64,000 bases of DNA, from NCBI GenBank assembly GCA_947258435.1, contig CAMYID010000003.1, positions 1-64,000 of the forward strand, written 5' to 3'. Origin of the DNA: an uncultured Alphaproteobacteria bacterium (GTDB taxonomy: Bacteria; Pseudomonadota; Alphaproteobacteria; UBA11222). This document shows positions 37,125 to 47,400 of this stretch, piece by piece. The notes beneath the pieces were generated by a model, which made no database searches, was not told the DNA's origin, and was given only the letters and a program-made list of their open reading frames with translations. The position numbers were made by a program, and so were the translations under genes. Each line of letters opens with the position of its first letter. The first letter of the stretch is position 1.

Positions 37125-38474
37125 ATGACAGTCGCTGCAGACGATCTCGATACATTTATGAACGGCCTGAAAAGGCGTAATCCAGGGGAACCCGAATTCC
37201 ACCAGGCGGTACAGGAAGTTGCGGGCAGCATCATTCCCTTTATCAAGGACAAGCCGAAATATATAAAAATGCGTATCCTGGAACGGCTGGCCGAGCCGGA
37301 CCGGGTGGTCGCCTTCCGCGTCTGCTGGGAAGATGATGAGGGAAATATCCGGGTCAATCGCGGCTATCGTGTGCAGAATTGTAATGCCATCGGCCCTTAT
37401 AAGGGCGGCATTCGCTTCCATCCGAGTGTCACGCTGAGCGTGCTGAAATTCCTGGCTTTTGAGCAAACCTTCAAAAACAGCCTGACCGGCCTGCCGATGG
37501 GTGGCGGCAAGGGCGGCGCGGATTTCAATCCGAAAGGCAAGTCGGATAATGAAGTGATGCGCTTCTGCCAGTCATTCATGACCGAGCTGCATCGCCATAT
37601 CGGCCCCGATACCGATGTGCCGGCCGGTGATATCGGCGTCGGCGCGCGCGAAATCGGTTATATGTTCGGTCAGTATAAGCGGCTGGAAAACCAGTTCACC
37701 GGCGTGCTGACCGGTAAGGGGATGGAATTCGGCGGCAGCCTGATCCGGACTGAGGCGACCGGCTATGGCACCATCTATATGATGCAGGATATGCTGACCC
37801 GCATCGGCGACGGGTTTGAGGGCAAGACCTGCCTGGTTTCGGGTTCGGGCAATGTGGCGCAATATGCGACAGAGAAGATCAATCAACTGGGCGGCAAGGT
37901 TGTCACCATGTCCGACAGTTCGGGCTTTATCCACGTGCCCGGCGGTATCGATGAGGAAAAGCTTGCCTGTATCATCGACCTGAAGAATGTGAAGCGCGGC
38001 CGGCTTGAGGAAGCCACCAAGGAGTTCGAATGCACCTATCACGAGGGCGAACGGCCGTGGAATGTACCCTGCGATCTGGCCTTCCCCTGCGCCACCCAGA
38101 ATGAAATCAGCGGCGATGAAGCCAAGGCGCTGATCAAGAATGGCTGCATGGGCGTTTCCGAAGGTGCCAATATGCCGACCGTGCAGGAAGGCATCGATGC
38201 CTTTATCGATGCGAAAATCCTGTTCGCCCCGTCCAAGGCGGCCAATGCCGGCGGCGTTGCGGTGTCGGGCCTTGAAATGAGCCAGAACAGCGCGCGGATT
38301 TCATGGAAAGAACCGGAATTGCAGCAATTGCTGCGCGACATCATGCAGGGCATTCACGATAATTGTGTCGAATATGGTGCCGAACCGGGCGGACATGTGA
38401 ACTACCTGAAAGGCGCAAACATCGCGGGCTTTGTCAAAGTTGCCGATGCGATGCTCGCTTACGGGGTTGTCTGA
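37125..38474 (+). CDS. gdhA: Glutamate dehydrogenase, hexameric (probably NADP-specific) type
   Basis: 'RVNRGYRVQNCNAIGPYKGGIRFHPSVTLSVLKFLAFEQTFKNSLTGLPMGGGKGGADFNPKGKSDNEVMRFCQSFM'. Start at MTVAADDL. Confidence 0.95.
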   Translation: MTVAADDLDTFMNGLKRRNPGEPEFHQAVQEVAGSIIPFIKDKPKYIKMRILERLAEPDRVVAFRVCWEDDEGNIRVNRGYRVQNCNAIGPYKGGIRFHPSVTLSVLKFLAFEQTFKNSLTGLPMGGGKGGADFNPKGKSDNEVMRFCQSFMTELHRHIGPDTDVPAGDIGVGAREIGYMFGQYKRLENQFTGVLTGKGMEFGGSLIRTEATGYGTIYMMQDMLTRIGDGFEGKTCLVSGSGNVAQYATEKINQLGGKVVTMSDSSGFIHVPGGIDEEKLACIIDLKNVKRGRLEEATKEFECTYHEGERPWNVPCDLAFPCATQNEISGDEAKALIKNGCMGVSEGANMPTVQEGIDAFIDAKILFAPSKAANAGGVAVSGLEMSQNSARISWKEPELQQLLRDIMQGIHDNCVEYGAEPGGHVNYLKGANIAGFVKVADAMLAYGVV

Positions 38475-38531
38475 ACCCGGGCATAATTCTTCACTTCATC
38501 GTGCATTCGCTGTGCGATAAGATCGATCAGA

Positions 38532-38564
38532 GCGAGGGGCGGGCCCGATTGACCCGCCCCTCGC
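38532..38564 (+). terminator. Strong hairpin downstream of gdhA, possible terminator
   Basis: GCGAGGGGCGGG-cccgattga-CCCGCCCCTCGC, 12-bp perfect stem; poor T-tract (aattctg). Confidence 0.5.
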
Positions 38565-38592
38565 AATTCTGAACTTCCCATCCGGTCAGCCC

Positions 38593-39897
38593 GTGCCCGC
38601 ACCTGTCTCTTCTTCCCGCGCCGCATTTTTCTGGCTGATGGCACTCATAATTGCCGTACCCGTTATTGTTTTCGCAGCCAATGGCACGGTCATCATTCTG
38701 GGGCTATGCATGCTCGCCGCGCCCGCATGGCCTGCCTTTCGCGGCACCTTCACGGAGCTGATGCGCTCCCCGCCCGGCCTGGCACTGATCGGGCTTGCAT
38801 TCTGGATTGCGCTGAGCATCGGGTGGAGCGCCGCGCCAGAGGAAAGCGCGATCACCGCTGTTCGCCTGCTGCTGCTGTGGCTTGCGGGGCTGGCGGCGCT
38901 GGCGGGCGCACGATATTTCCGGATTCCGAAGATCGGCAAATTGTCGCTGCTCATCGCCTATACCGCGATGCTTGCGCTTTATATGGCCGAGCTCGCAACG
39001 GACGGTGCGCTGATCAGCCTGTTCAAACAGCTCGATGCCGACCATTTCACGCAATTTTCCGACGCCGCCCAACGCGAAGCCTATCGCTCGCTGCTGGCCT
39101 TCAACGCCATCGGACGCGGCGGCGTTCTGCTTGTATTGCTGATCTGGCCGGTCGCCGCCTTGCTGATCGATGGTGGCGCCGGTCGTAGCAAGGGCGGTTT
39201 GGTTCTGGTCCTATTGCTGGGGGCGACGATCTGGCTTCTGCTGCAATTGCCGGTCGGGGCCGCCCCGCTGGCCCTGCTGGCGGGGCTGGCGGCGTTCGGA
39301 CTGAGCTTTGCCGCGCCGCGCCGCTTGCCGCAGCTGATCGGAGTTGCCGCGGCAGCCCTGCTTCTGGCAATGCCGGTCATTGCCTACACGATCGACCGGC
39401 CCGAAGCGCTTGGCATTGAAAAGCGCAGCATTCCGCCTTCCTGGCAGCATCGCATCGAAATCTGGCACTACACCGCCGACCACATCGCCGAAAAACCGCT
39501 GACAGGCTGGGGGTTTGACGGTGCGCGTCATATCGACGCCAAAGCCACCCGATTTGTGGCGGAATTGCCCGATGGCAGCGACATCGCCTATCCGAATGTG
39601 ACGCTGCTGCCGCTGCATCCCCATAACGGGGCGCTGCAGATCTGGCTGGAGCTTGGGCTGCCCGGTGCGCTGCTGGCCGCGGCCCTGCTTGTCACGCTGG
39701 GGTTCCGTATCGCGGCGCTGCCGCTCACAACCGCCAGGCGGGCAGCGGCGACAGCGGCTTTCAGCGCAACCTTCAGCCTGATCCTGCTGAGCTTCGGCCT
39801 GTGGCAGAACTGGTGGCAGGCAAGCTTCTGGCTGCTGCTTGTCCTGTTCGCCCTGGTCGTCCAGCCCTCACCCGTCCATAGCAATGAAGATGCCTAG
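38593..39897 (+). CDS. O-antigen ligase/polymerase-like membrane protein (WaaL/Wzy family)
   Basis: Polytopic; 'RIEIWHYTADHIAEKPLTGWGFDGARHI' and 'LPLHPHNGALQIWLELGLPGALLAAALL' typical of Wzy_C ligases. Confidence 0.85.
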   Translation: MPAPVSSSRAAFFWLMALIIAVPVIVFAANGTVIILGLCMLAAPAWPAFRGTFTELMRSPPGLALIGLAFWIALSIGWSAAPEESAITAVRLLLLWLAGLAALAGARYFRIPKIGKLSLLIAYTAMLALYMAELATDGALISLFKQLDADHFTQFSDAAQREAYRSLLAFNAIGRGGVLLVLLIWPVAALLIDGGAGRSKGGLVLVLLLGATIWLLLQLPVGAAPLALLAGLAAFGLSFAAPRRLPQLIGVAAAALLLAMPVIAYTIDRPEALGIEKRSIPPSWQHRIEIWHYTADHIAEKPLTGWGFDGARHIDAKATRFVAELPDGSDIAYPNVTLLPLHPHNGALQIWLELGLPGALLAAALLVTLGFRIAALPLTTARRAAATAAFSATFSLILLSFGLWQNWWQASFWLLLVLFALVVQPSPVHSNEDA

Positions 39898-39948
39898 CCT
39901 GAACGCGCGACCCCGAACGCGCAGCCCGGAACCCGTTCGACCGTCGGC

Positions 39949-40740
39949 CTAGCCGCCTGTCCCGCTACCGAATACGGTCTGCAGCAATTCGGTCGTGCGC
40001 CGGGCAGGATCTTCGCGAATGGCCGCTTCTTCGCGCGCCAGCAGCAGAAACACCCCGTCAACAGCCCGGCCCAGCACGTGGTTTGTCAGATTGGCCTTCA
40101 CATCGGGTACAAAGGGAATATTACGATATTCCCCCATCATCTGATCATAAAGCTGCACCGCCCCGACTTGCGCAAGCTGCGTATCGACAATCGGTCGCAT
40201 GCCATCGGCGAGCGGCTGCGCCATGCGTGCCTCGAAATAACGGGTCGCCGAATCGCTGGGCCCGTTATAGATGTCGCGCACATCCTGCAGGCTCATTTTG
40301 GCGATCGCATCGATGAACAGGGCACGCGCCTGCGGTACAGCGGCTTCCGCAGCCCGGTTCAGACGCAGCTCAAGATTATTGCCAATCGCCCCCATCCCGA
40401 CCCGTTGCAACGCCTGATCCACCATCTGCAGACTGTCGGGCAACGGAATATGCACATCAGCATTGCCATTGAAGCCATTGGTGGTACCCAGCCGGTCGAC
40501 CACCCGCTCCGCCCCGACCCGCAGGGCCTCGCGCAGCCCGGCGCTGATCTGATCCGCGCTCAGATCCGACATAGCCGCGGAAGAGGATTGCTCTTCGGTC
40601 CCGCCAAGCGTCCCGAGCAGCGCGCGCCCCTGATCGAACCAGTTCTGCTGCGCCTGCGCGCCGGCGGGCACAGCAATGATCAATGCCGCCCAGAAGGTTA
40701 TCGGCCCCAAACGGTGTGAAAATTCCCGGGTAACGGACAT
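39949..40740 (-). CDS. DUF4197-like secreted protein
   Basis: Signal peptide then 'SADQISAGLREALRVGAERVVDRLGTTNGFNGNADVHIPLPDSLQMVDQALQRVGMG'. Start chosen at MSVTREF. Confidence 0.8.
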   Translation of the reverse strand: MSVTREFSHRLGPITFWAALIIAVPAGAQAQQNWFDQGRALLGTLGGTEEQSSSAAMSDLSADQISAGLREALRVGAERVVDRLGTTNGFNGNADVHIPLPDSLQMVDQALQRVGMGAIGNNLELRLNRAAEAAVPQARALFIDAIAKMSLQDVRDIYNGPSDSATRYFEARMAQPLADGMRPIVDTQLAQVGAVQLYDQMMGEYRNIPFVPDVKANLTNHVLGRAVDGVFLLLAREEAAIREDPARRTTELLQTVFGSGTGG

Positions 40741-40835
40741 CAAAAAAACTCCAATGAAAGGACTGAAATAGTGGCCCACTATGGCGAAAATTATACCCCG
40801 GTGACAGTGCAGGCGGCCATAATGACCGCGATTTA

Positions 40836-41729
40836 TTATTCCCCCAGCATATAAACCGAACGCAGAAACCGTTCCGGCGTCATAAAGCCACCGGCCCATT
40901 CCGCATCGAAGGGCGCAAGAATATCAGCCGCCACCGCGTCATCCACCCCCATCCCCTTTGCTTTTGCCGCAGCCACCGCTTCTGCGACGCCGGTCAGCAT
41001 GGCGTGATAAGCAACCAGTTCCTGCCGGTCGGACAGCGGCCCGTGACCGGGGATGATCACCGTGGCCGCATCGGCCAATTCAAGCCCGCGCGCCACCCCG
41101 GCGATCATGCCGGCAAGCGAGCCGGCGCTTGAGCCATCGATGAACGGATAGAAGCCGTTGAAATACACATCGCCCATATGCAGCACATTGCGGCCGGGAA
41201 AATGCACCAGCGCATCGCCATCGGTATGTGCATGGGCGGTATGATAGACATCGACGCGCGTGCCGTTGAGATGGAAACTGACCCCGTCTTTGAAGGTTAC
41301 AACCGGCAACGCGGCATCTGGTGCGGGCGGCACCATACGACCGAGTGCGGGCATCGCCTGCCCTTTTTCCATCCGGGTGCGGACATTTTCATGCGCAACG
41401 ATCAGTGCCCCGCCACCTCCGAACGCTTCATTGCCGCCGGTATGATCGCCATGCCAGTGCGTATTGACCAGAAAGCGTACCGGCTGGCCCGCTACCTTCT
41501 GTACCGCCTTATTGATCTTGTCGCTCAGCGGTGCGAACTGATCGTCGATCATCAGCACCCCTTCGGGACCAAAGAACAAGCCGATATTGCCCCCCTGCCC
41601 GGTCAGCATGGCGAGATCGTCGCCAATCGCGGTCGTCTGGATATTTACCGCATCGAAATTCTGCGCCTGCGCCGCCGCCGCGCCGCACAGGACACCTGCC
41701 GTCACCAGAAAGCTGAATATCCGCCGCAT
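40836..41729 (-). CDS. Secreted MBL-fold metallo-hydrolase
   Basis: Signal peptide 'MRRIFSFLVTAGVLCGAAAAQAQ'; 'NTHWHGDHTGGN', 'YHTAHAHTDGDALVHFP', 'IPGHGPLSDR'. Confidence 0.85.
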   Translation of the reverse strand: MRRIFSFLVTAGVLCGAAAAQAQNFDAVNIQTTAIGDDLAMLTGQGGNIGLFFGPEGVLMIDDQFAPLSDKINKAVQKVAGQPVRFLVNTHWHGDHTGGNEAFGGGGALIVAHENVRTRMEKGQAMPALGRMVPPAPDAALPVVTFKDGVSFHLNGTRVDVYHTAHAHTDGDALVHFPGRNVLHMGDVYFNGFYPFIDGSSAGSLAGMIAGVARGLELADAATVIIPGHGPLSDRQELVAYHAMLTGVAEAVAAAKAKGMGVDDAVAADILAPFDAEWAGGFMTPERFLRSVYMLGE

Positions 41730-41832
41730 ACCGCATCCCTCCCGTCTCATCAGGTGGCGCAATCCTATCACAACCGCCCGCAAGAGCCGATCACAGCCCC
41801 GCGATCAGAACACAAGGGCGGATGCGGGCCGC

Positions 41833-42624
41833 TCAGCGCGCCGTCCAGCCACCATCCACCGGCAGGGACGCGCCGGTTATGGAGGCCCCGGCCTCTGAAC
41901 ATAAAAACACAGCCAGCGCGCCGATTTCCGCGACGCTTGCAAATTTCCGGTTGGGCTGGGGCGCGAGAATCACCTGCTCGATCACCTCTTCCTCGCTCAT
42001 GCCGTGGGATTTCGCCTGATCGGGGATCTGTTTCTCCACAAGCGGCGTCCAGACATAGCCTGGACAGATCGCATTGCAGGTGATGCCGTCTGTCGCGCTC
42101 TCCAACGCTGTCACCTTGGTAAAGCCAACCATGCCATGCTTGGCGGCGACATAGGCGGATTTGAAAGGCGAGGCGACAAGTCCGTGAGCGGAGGCGATAT
42201 TCACGATCCGCCCCCAGCCGCGCGCCTTCATCCCGGGCAGCACAGCCCGGCTTGTATGGAAAACCGAAGACAGATTGATCGCAATGAGCTGATCCCACTT
42301 CTCCACGGGGAAACTGTCGATCGGCGCCACATGCTGGATCCCGGCATTATTGATCAGGATATCGACAGGACCCAGCGTCCGCTCCGCCTCCGCCACCATC
42401 GCCGCGACCGCCTGCGGGTCCGACATATCCGCCGACAGGGGCGCGCAGCGCACGCCGAATTCGCCGGCGATCTCACCACAAAGCGGCGCGATTTCCCCAT
42501 CCGGCCGACTGCCATTCACCCCGATATGGCAGCCCTCAGCCGCCAGCGCACGGGCAATGCCAAGCCCGATCCCGCTGGTCGCCCCGGTAATCAATGCGAT
42601 CTTGTCCGTCAGTTGCTGTGGCAC
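41833..42624 (-). CDS. bdhA: 3-hydroxybutyrate dehydrogenase (SDR)
   Basis: 'KIALITGATSGIGLGIARALAAEGC', 'NIASAHGLVASPFKSAYVAAKHGMVGFTKVTALE', 'CPGYVWTPLVEKQIPDQAKSHGMSEEEVI'. Confidence 0.9.
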   Translation of the reverse strand: MPQQLTDKIALITGATSGIGLGIARALAAEGCHIGVNGSRPDGEIAPLCGEIAGEFGVRCAPLSADMSDPQAVAAMVAEAERTLGPVDILINNAGIQHVAPIDSFPVEKWDQLIAINLSSVFHTSRAVLPGMKARGWGRIVNIASAHGLVASPFKSAYVAAKHGMVGFTKVTALESATDGITCNAICPGYVWTPLVEKQIPDQAKSHGMSEEEVIEQVILAPQPNRKFASVAEIGALAVFLCSEAGASITGASLPVDGGWTAR

Positions 42625-42741
42625 GAGCCTGTCTCTCCCTTGTCAGCCTGTCTCCCTTGCGGGGCAAACGCTTTTACGCGAAAGCGGCAACGCGGAAAAT
42701 CCGCCGGCCCACAGCGTGCAGACAGGGCGCGGGGCGGGGCG

Positions 42742-44295
42742 CTATTGCGCCACCGCTTCCCCTGCCGCCGCCGCATCCAGCCGCAACTCGCGCTTCAATA
42801 CCTTGCCGGTGGCGTTGCGCGGCAGTTCATCGACGAAACGGACCGTGCCCGGCTGCTTGAACTTTGCAAGTTTCGGCCGGCAATGGCGCAACACATCCTC
42901 CTCGCTGAGGGTTGACCCTTCCGCGCGGACGACGATCGCCTGCCCGGTTTCGCCCCAGCGTTCATGGGGGACCCCGATGACCGCCACATCCGCGACCCCC
43001 TCAAGCTGGAAGATGATATTCTCGATCTCCGCCGGATACACATTTTCACCGCCCGAGATGTACATATCCTTCCAGCGATCAACGATATAGACATAGCCAT
43101 CGGCATCACGCCGCGCCGCATCGCCTGTCTTCAGCCAGCCATCGATAATCGTTTCGGCTGTCGCATCAGGCCGGTTCCAGTAGCCCGGTGTCACATTGGG
43201 CCCCTTGACCCAGATCTCGCCAACCTGCTCCGCCTCGGTCACATCCTGGCCTTCTTCATCGACGATCCGCATGTCCATATGCAGGGCGGGCAAGCCGGCC
43301 GATCCGACTTTCTCAAGCGCCATATGCGCATCGAGCACGGTAACGATGGGGCTTGTTTCGGTCATGCCATAACCCTGCTGTAGCGCAACGCCTTTTTCAG
43401 CCCAGCTATCAAGCAGGGAACGCGCGGCAGGCGATGCGCCAATACCGCAGGTCAGCAGGCCGGAAAAATCAGCCTCCGCAAAGTCGGGATGCTGGCTCAT
43501 AAACAGATACATGGCCGGCACGCCGAAAAAATGCGTAAAGGCATGCCCGTTCCGCGCATCGAGCAATTGCAGGATCGTCGCGGGATCGAATTCACGGGCC
43601 ACGGCGACCGTGCCACCGACATGAAACACGATATTGGCATAGCAGTTGAGCCCGCCGGTATGGAAGGTCGGCATTACCACCAGATGCTTTGTATCAAGGC
43701 TGACCCGCGCCGGCGGTCCCAGATTGACCGCATTCCAGAAAGTCATGCCATGGGTGATCATCGCCCCTTTGGGCAGCCCTGTCGTACCCGAGGTGTACAT
43801 GATAGTGGACAGATCCGCATGGGTTACCTCGGCGCGCGCGGTCAGCGGACCGGCCTTGGCGATTCCGGCCTCATAAGGGCTGTCGGTACCATCGAAGTTA
43901 TTCTCAAGAATAACCGGCAGCTTGCAAAGCTTCTCCAGCGCTTCGGCCGCATCGGCGAATTCAGGCCCGTAGATCAGCACCCGGGGCGCGGCATCCCCGA
44001 CAATGAATTCAAGCTCCGGTACAGTCAGCCGCCAGTTAAGCGGCAGAAAGACAAGCCCCGCTTTCGCGCAGGCAAACTGAATCTCAAAAAAATCTGAGCT
44101 GTTATGCGCCAGCACTCCGACCCGATCGCCTTTTTCAATGCCAAGCCCGTTTGTGAGGAAGGCCGCAAGCTTTTCGGCGCGCATGTTGAATTCGCCATAG
44201 GTGAATTCGCGTCCGGAATGCAGATCGATAGCGGCGGTTTTATCCGCGAAGCGGGTTGTGTGATAGGCCAGCCAATCATATGCGTTGATGGTCAT
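42742..44295 (-). CDS. Long-chain-type acyl-CoA synthetase (AMP-binding)
   Basis: 'STIMYTSGTTGLPKGAMITHGM', 'QQGYGMTETSPIVT', 'VDRWKDMYISGGENVYPAEIEN', 'RNATGKVLKRELR'. Confidence 0.92.
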   Translation of the reverse strand: MTINAYDWLAYHTTRFADKTAAIDLHSGREFTYGEFNMRAEKLAAFLTNGLGIEKGDRVGVLAHNSSDFFEIQFACAKAGLVFLPLNWRLTVPELEFIVGDAAPRVLIYGPEFADAAEALEKLCKLPVILENNFDGTDSPYEAGIAKAGPLTARAEVTHADLSTIMYTSGTTGLPKGAMITHGMTFWNAVNLGPPARVSLDTKHLVVMPTFHTGGLNCYANIVFHVGGTVAVAREFDPATILQLLDARNGHAFTHFFGVPAMYLFMSQHPDFAEADFSGLLTCGIGASPAARSLLDSWAEKGVALQQGYGMTETSPIVTVLDAHMALEKVGSAGLPALHMDMRIVDEEGQDVTEAEQVGEIWVKGPNVTPGYWNRPDATAETIIDGWLKTGDAARRDADGYVYIVDRWKDMYISGGENVYPAEIENIIFQLEGVADVAVIGVPHERWGETGQAIVVRAEGSTLSEEDVLRHCRPKLAKFKQPGTVRFVDELPRNATGKVLKRELRLDAAAAGEAVAQ

Positions 44296-44416
44296 GCTCA
44301 GCGTCTCCCTGCAGAATTTTTTATGTTTTTTGTCATTGTTTGCCGGATTTTTCCGTCGCGGCAGTCAAGCAAATTCACACAGCCCGGGCAAGCATCCCCC
44401 GGTTGATCGGGAAAAT

Positions 44417-46111
44417 TTAATGCGCCGCCGCATGGCCGGGCCGGGCGGCGGCAATCGCACGGCTGAGCAGGATAACCGGCAACAGGGCCACAAGCACGAT
44501 GGTCAGCGCCGCCAGCGCGCTGTCTTCCAGCCGACCGGTCGAGGCATAGGTGTAAACATGGGTGGCAAGCGTATCGAAGTTGAACGGCCGCAGGATCAGC
44601 GTTGCCGGCAGCTCCTTCATGCAATCGACGAAAACAAGCAGGACCGCAGTCAGCACCGGCCCGCGCAGCAAAGGCACATGAACCCTGCGCAATGCCGCGC
44701 CGGGACCGTTGCCCAGGCTGCGTGCCGCCATGTCCATGCTCGGTGTGATCTGCGCCAGCCCTGATTCAACCGCCCCGAAAGACAGCGCCAGAAACCGCAC
44801 CACATAAGCAAAAATCAGCGCAATTACCGTGCCGCTCAGCAATAATCCCGTCGACAATCCGAATTGCGCCCGCATCCAGTCATCGACGAGATTGTCGAAT
44901 GCCCCGAACGGGATCAGCACCCCAAGCGCCAGCACGGCGCCCGGCACCGCATAACCGATGCTTGCAAGCCGGGTCACCGCCCGTTGCAGCGGCGTGTTAT
45001 GCAGCCGCTGCCCATAAGCCAGAAACAGCCCGATCACGACCGAAACCAGCGCCGCCGCAGCCGCCAGCGTCAGGCTGTTCAGCGCATAGCCCAGAAACGC
45101 ACTGTCCCAGGATTGCGCAAACCGGCCAACCGCCATTTTGAGCAGAATGCCGCCCGGGATCAGAAACCCGAGCATCAGCGGCAACAGGCAGGCCAGAAAA
45201 GCAAGCAAGGCGCGCGGTCGCGACAGGGTGAATTGCGGCAAGGCCCGCACCCGGGCGGTGGTGTCGTGAAAACGCCGGTCACGCCGGGCCAGCCGTTCCA
45301 CATAAATCAGCAGCAGCACGAAACCCAACAGGCTGAGTGCAATCTGCGCCGCGCCCGCCGCGCTGCCCATGCCAAGCCAGACATCGTAGATCCCCGCGGT
45401 CAGCGTCCGGACAGCAAAATAATCGACCGTGCCGAAATCGCCGATCGCCTCCATCAGGGCAAGGATCACCCCGACGGCAATGGCAGGCCGTGCCAATGGC
45501 AGGGCCACGCGCCTGAATACCGCCCAGGGGCCATGGCCCAGAGTACGGCTGACCTCCAGCACGCAGACAGATTGCTGCAGAAAGGCGGTGCGCGCGGTCA
45601 GATACACATATGGGTAAAGCACACAGGCCATCACCATGATGGCGCCGCCAAGCGACCGGATTTCTGGAAACCAGTAATCGCGCGGCGTTCGCCAGCCGAA
45701 CAGATCGCGCAGCAGGGTCTGAACAGGCCCGGCAAACTCCAGAAAATCCACATAGGTATAGGCGGTGATATAGGCCGGCATGGCCAGCGGGGCGAGCAAT
45801 GCCCATTCGAAGACCCGGCGGCCGGGGAAACGGCACATCGTGACAAGCCAGCCGGTTCCCACCCCAAGCAGCAGCACGCCGGCACCCACCCCCAGCATCA
45901 ACAGCAAGGTCGTGCGGATCAGATGCGGCAGTACGGTTTGCGACAGATGCGGCCAGATATCGCCACTTGAGCCCGCGGCAATGACCGCTACAGCCAGCAC
46001 CGGCAGCATGACGATAACCGCAATCGACAGCCCCCCCACCGACCAGAAATCGGGGCGCCAGCCAATGCGGTGAGTTGGGGCCGCTGCCCGGTGATCTGCG
46101 CTGACAGACAT
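44417..46111 (-). CDS. Ferric iron ABC transporter permease (FbpB-type, two fused permease modules)
   Basis: Two EAA-like loops: 'LEVSRTLGHGPWAVFRRVALPLARPAIAVG' and 'MDMAARSLGNGPGAALRRVHVPLLRGPVLTA'. Confidence 0.88.
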   Translation of the reverse strand: MSVSADHRAAAPTHRIGWRPDFWSVGGLSIAVIVMLPVLAVAVIAAGSSGDIWPHLSQTVLPHLIRTTLLLMLGVGAGVLLLGVGTGWLVTMCRFPGRRVFEWALLAPLAMPAYITAYTYVDFLEFAGPVQTLLRDLFGWRTPRDYWFPEIRSLGGAIMVMACVLYPYVYLTARTAFLQQSVCVLEVSRTLGHGPWAVFRRVALPLARPAIAVGVILALMEAIGDFGTVDYFAVRTLTAGIYDVWLGMGSAAGAAQIALSLLGFVLLLIYVERLARRDRRFHDTTARVRALPQFTLSRPRALLAFLACLLPLMLGFLIPGGILLKMAVGRFAQSWDSAFLGYALNSLTLAAAAALVSVVIGLFLAYGQRLHNTPLQRAVTRLASIGYAVPGAVLALGVLIPFGAFDNLVDDWMRAQFGLSTGLLLSGTVIALIFAYVVRFLALSFGAVESGLAQITPSMDMAARSLGNGPGAALRRVHVPLLRGPVLTAVLLVFVDCMKELPATLILRPFNFDTLATHVYTYASTGRLEDSALAALTIVLVALLPVILLSRAIAAARPGHAAAH

Positions 46112-46202
46112 GGATCGCCCAATAGTGATGGCCGCAGGCAGCGAAACCGCCTGCGGCCGGGAAACTCAGAAATCAGCGATTGTTATAGGCGTTTGCGCCC
46201 TG

Positions 46203-47267
46203 TCAGTCATCAAATCCGGTTTCATTGACGATTTCGATCGCCCGGCGACGGTGTTTTGCAATCTCGGACAAAGGCAGCGGATCGGCCTTGAACTCGCCCC
46301 AGCCCTTGACCATTTCCGACCAGGCCACACCGGGCTTCACCGGATATTCGTTATTGACCTCGGCATAGATATGCTGCGCCTCGTCGCTGACCAGAAACAG
46401 CATCAGCTTTTCGGCGTGATCGCGATTGGGCGCATGTTTCGCCATGGCCATACCCGACAGATTGACATGCGCACCGCGGCCCGCCAGCCCTTCACCGGAC
46501 TGATTGGGGAAGACCATGCGCACGGCTTCAGCGGCCGGCCGCTGTTCGGGATCGTTCAGCATCACCGCGTAATAATAGGTATTGCCAATGGCGATATCGC
46601 ATTCACCCTGAGCCACCGCCTTGATCTGCGCGCGGTCATTGCCCTGTGGCTTGCGCGCGAGATTGTCCTTGATACCCAGCAGCCAGTCCTTTGCCGCCTG
46701 TTCGCCATGATGCGCGATGATCGATGACAGCAGCGCAATATTGTATTTATTGGTACCGCTGCGGACGCAAATGCGGCCTTTCCATTTCTCATCCGTCAGC
46801 GCCTCGTAGGTGGTGATCTCACCTTCCGCGACACGCTCCTTCGACGCATAGACGACACGGGAACGCACGGTCAGCCCGAACCAGTGATCATCAGGGTCGC
46901 GGTAACGGGCCGGAATATTTTCATCAAGCGCCGCTGCATCGACCGGCTGGGTAATGCCCTTTTCGACAATGCCGGTCAGCCGCGCAATATCGGTTGTCAG
47001 GATCACATCGGCGGGGCTGTTTTTGCCTTCCGCGGCGATCCGCTCATCAAGCCCCTTTTTGGCGAATATGACATTGACCTTGATGCCGCTTTGTTCGGTG
47101 AATTTCGCAAAAAGCGGTTCAACCAGATAGGGCTGGCGATAGGAGTAAACATTCACCTCCTGCGCAAATGCCGCGGACATGCCGCCGCCGACAAACAGTG
47201 CCGCGATCCCCGCAGCGCCCATAACCAGGCCGCGCATCGCCGCGCGCCTTCCGGCAAGTTTTTTCAT
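46203..47267 (-). CDS. Ferric iron ABC transporter substrate-binding protein (FbpA/FutA-like)
   Basis: Signal peptide; 'EVNVYSYRQPYLVEPLFAKFTEQSGIKVNVIFAKKGLDERI', 'CDIAIGNTYYYAVMLND'. Confidence 0.9.
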   Translation of the reverse strand: MKKLAGRRAAMRGLVMGAAGIAALFVGGGMSAAFAQEVNVYSYRQPYLVEPLFAKFTEQSGIKVNVIFAKKGLDERIAAEGKNSPADVILTTDIARLTGIVEKGITQPVDAAALDENIPARYRDPDDHWFGLTVRSRVVYASKERVAEGEITTYEALTDEKWKGRICVRSGTNKYNIALLSSIIAHHGEQAAKDWLLGIKDNLARKPQGNDRAQIKAVAQGECDIAIGNTYYYAVMLNDPEQRPAAEAVRMVFPNQSGEGLAGRGAHVNLSGMAMAKHAPNRDHAEKLMLFLVSDEAQHIYAEVNNEYPVKPGVAWSEMVKGWGEFKADPLPLSEIAKHRRRAIEIVNETGFDD

Positions 47268-47381
47268 TTTCTGTCCCTACTTCGTGTAAGCGGCACCGCC
47301 GCCATTATGTCGTTGTGCGTGATTTCAGGGTTCGTGATTGCTTCATCGCAACTCTTCTGCCTTCACGGCAATCTTGCTTTT

Positions 47382-47400
47382 GCGAATGAATTGCATTTTC
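47382..47400. promoter_or_regulatory. Candidate Fur-like box upstream of the FbpA-like gene
   Basis: Minus strand GAAAATGCAATTCATTCGC matches 13/19 positions of the classical GATAATGATAATCATTATC consensus by hand comparison. Confidence 0.35.

Noticed and set aside
38532-38564. Hairpin after gdhA as a mobile element end
   Set aside because: It is an isolated stem-loop directly after a stop codon with no transposase or flanking duplication; terminator-like is simpler.
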